Source: DASSFZ01 sp036514635
Lineage (GTDB): Bacteria; Chloroflexota; Anaerolineae; Fen-1058
DNA: 46,046 nt
Direction: 5' to 3'
Assembly (NCBI GenBank): GCA_036514635.1
Contig: DATBWU010000376.1
Span: 1 to 46,046 of the forward strand
Within the stretch, counting starts at the first letter, position 1; every line of letters begins with the position of its first letter. This document shows, piece after piece, positions 45,993 to 46,046 of this stretch. The translations under genes were made by a program, and so were the position numbers. The notes under the pieces were generated by a model. That model did no database searches and was not told where the DNA came from. It saw only the letters and a list, made by a program, of their open reading frames with translations.

Positions 45993-46046
45993 CCTCACCT
46001 CATCCCCCACCCCTTCTCCTCTCCGCGTCGGAGAGGAGAAGGGGGC
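45993..46046. repeat. CCCCTTCTCCTCTCC hairpin repeat at the window end
   Basis: CCCCTTCTCCTCTCCG pairs with CGGAGAGGAGAAGGGG around CGT. It follows the methyltransferase stop by about 20 bases and belongs to the hypA-tail family at 33972-34008. Confidence 0.85.

Overview
The window reads as a chromosomal piece of a GC-rich, strictly anaerobic bacterium that lives by the Wood-Ljungdahl (reductive acetyl-CoA) pathway and hydrogen. Candidate affiliation is Chloroflexota (Anaerolineae-like). I infer this from the gene style, from the TPR membrane and TumE-type genes, and from the dense palindromic intergenic repeats. No rRNA or marker gene confirms it. Nearly all genes lie on the minus strand.

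Region 1 (1-14494, minus) is a long C1/corrinoid cluster. In transcription order it holds a CBS-domain protein, acsD and acsC (corrinoid iron-sulfur protein), a RACo-type corrinoid activator, a small Cys protein and acsE (methyl-THF:corrinoid methyltransferase). These are followed by a malic enzyme, a thioredoxin-reductase-like flavoprotein without the redox CxxC, a ThiF/MoeB-like adenylyltransferase, an isoprenylcysteine-methyltransferase-like membrane protein, a TPR membrane protein, a phosphodiesterase, panB and an unrecognised gene cut by the window edge. A TumE-type toxin-antitoxin pair (14542-15221, plus) separates this from region 2.

Region 2 (15294-25080, minus) holds cooS/acsA (CO dehydrogenase), an ABC-2 transporter (ATPase and permease) joined by ATGA overlaps, acsB (acetyl-CoA synthase), a stand-alone cyclic-nucleotide-binding protein, fhs (formate-THF ligase) with a basic N-terminal extension, and a DUF166-type protein. 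On the plus strand, 25518-27680 encodes a fused ADP-forming acetyl-CoA synthetase, which can turn acetyl-CoA into acetate plus ATP. It is followed by the N-terminal stub of a MetE/UROD-like methyltransferase gene.

Region 3 (28158-42891, minus) is a complete hydrogen module: hdrC-hdrB-hdrA-mvhD-mvhG-mvhA, a hydrogenase maturation protease, a second cyclic-nucleotide-binding protein, then hypA-B-F-C-D-E. HdrABC-MvhADG is the soluble flavin-based electron-bifurcating complex known from methanogens and some acetogens. Here it would supply reduced ferredoxin and a second reductant from H2. Region 4 (43865-45971, plus, divergent) is a corrinoid protein plus a non-pyrrolysine MttB-family methyltransferase, which could feed methyl groups into the same pathway; RACo could reactivate the corrinoids. 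FolD, MetF, formate dehydrogenase and CooC are not in the window.

The most unusual feature is the repeat load. At least six families of short palindromic repeats fill the gaps, supply stop codons, and sit in frame inside working genes of the hydrogenase module. HypF carries four or five such peptide insertions, the maturation protease one large one, and MvhD and HypA have repeat-encoded tails. A second find is a 131-bp MITE-like element with 18-bp inverted ends and a 5-bp target duplication. It sits in a transposase remnant at 34553-34845, and removing it in silico restores the transposase start.
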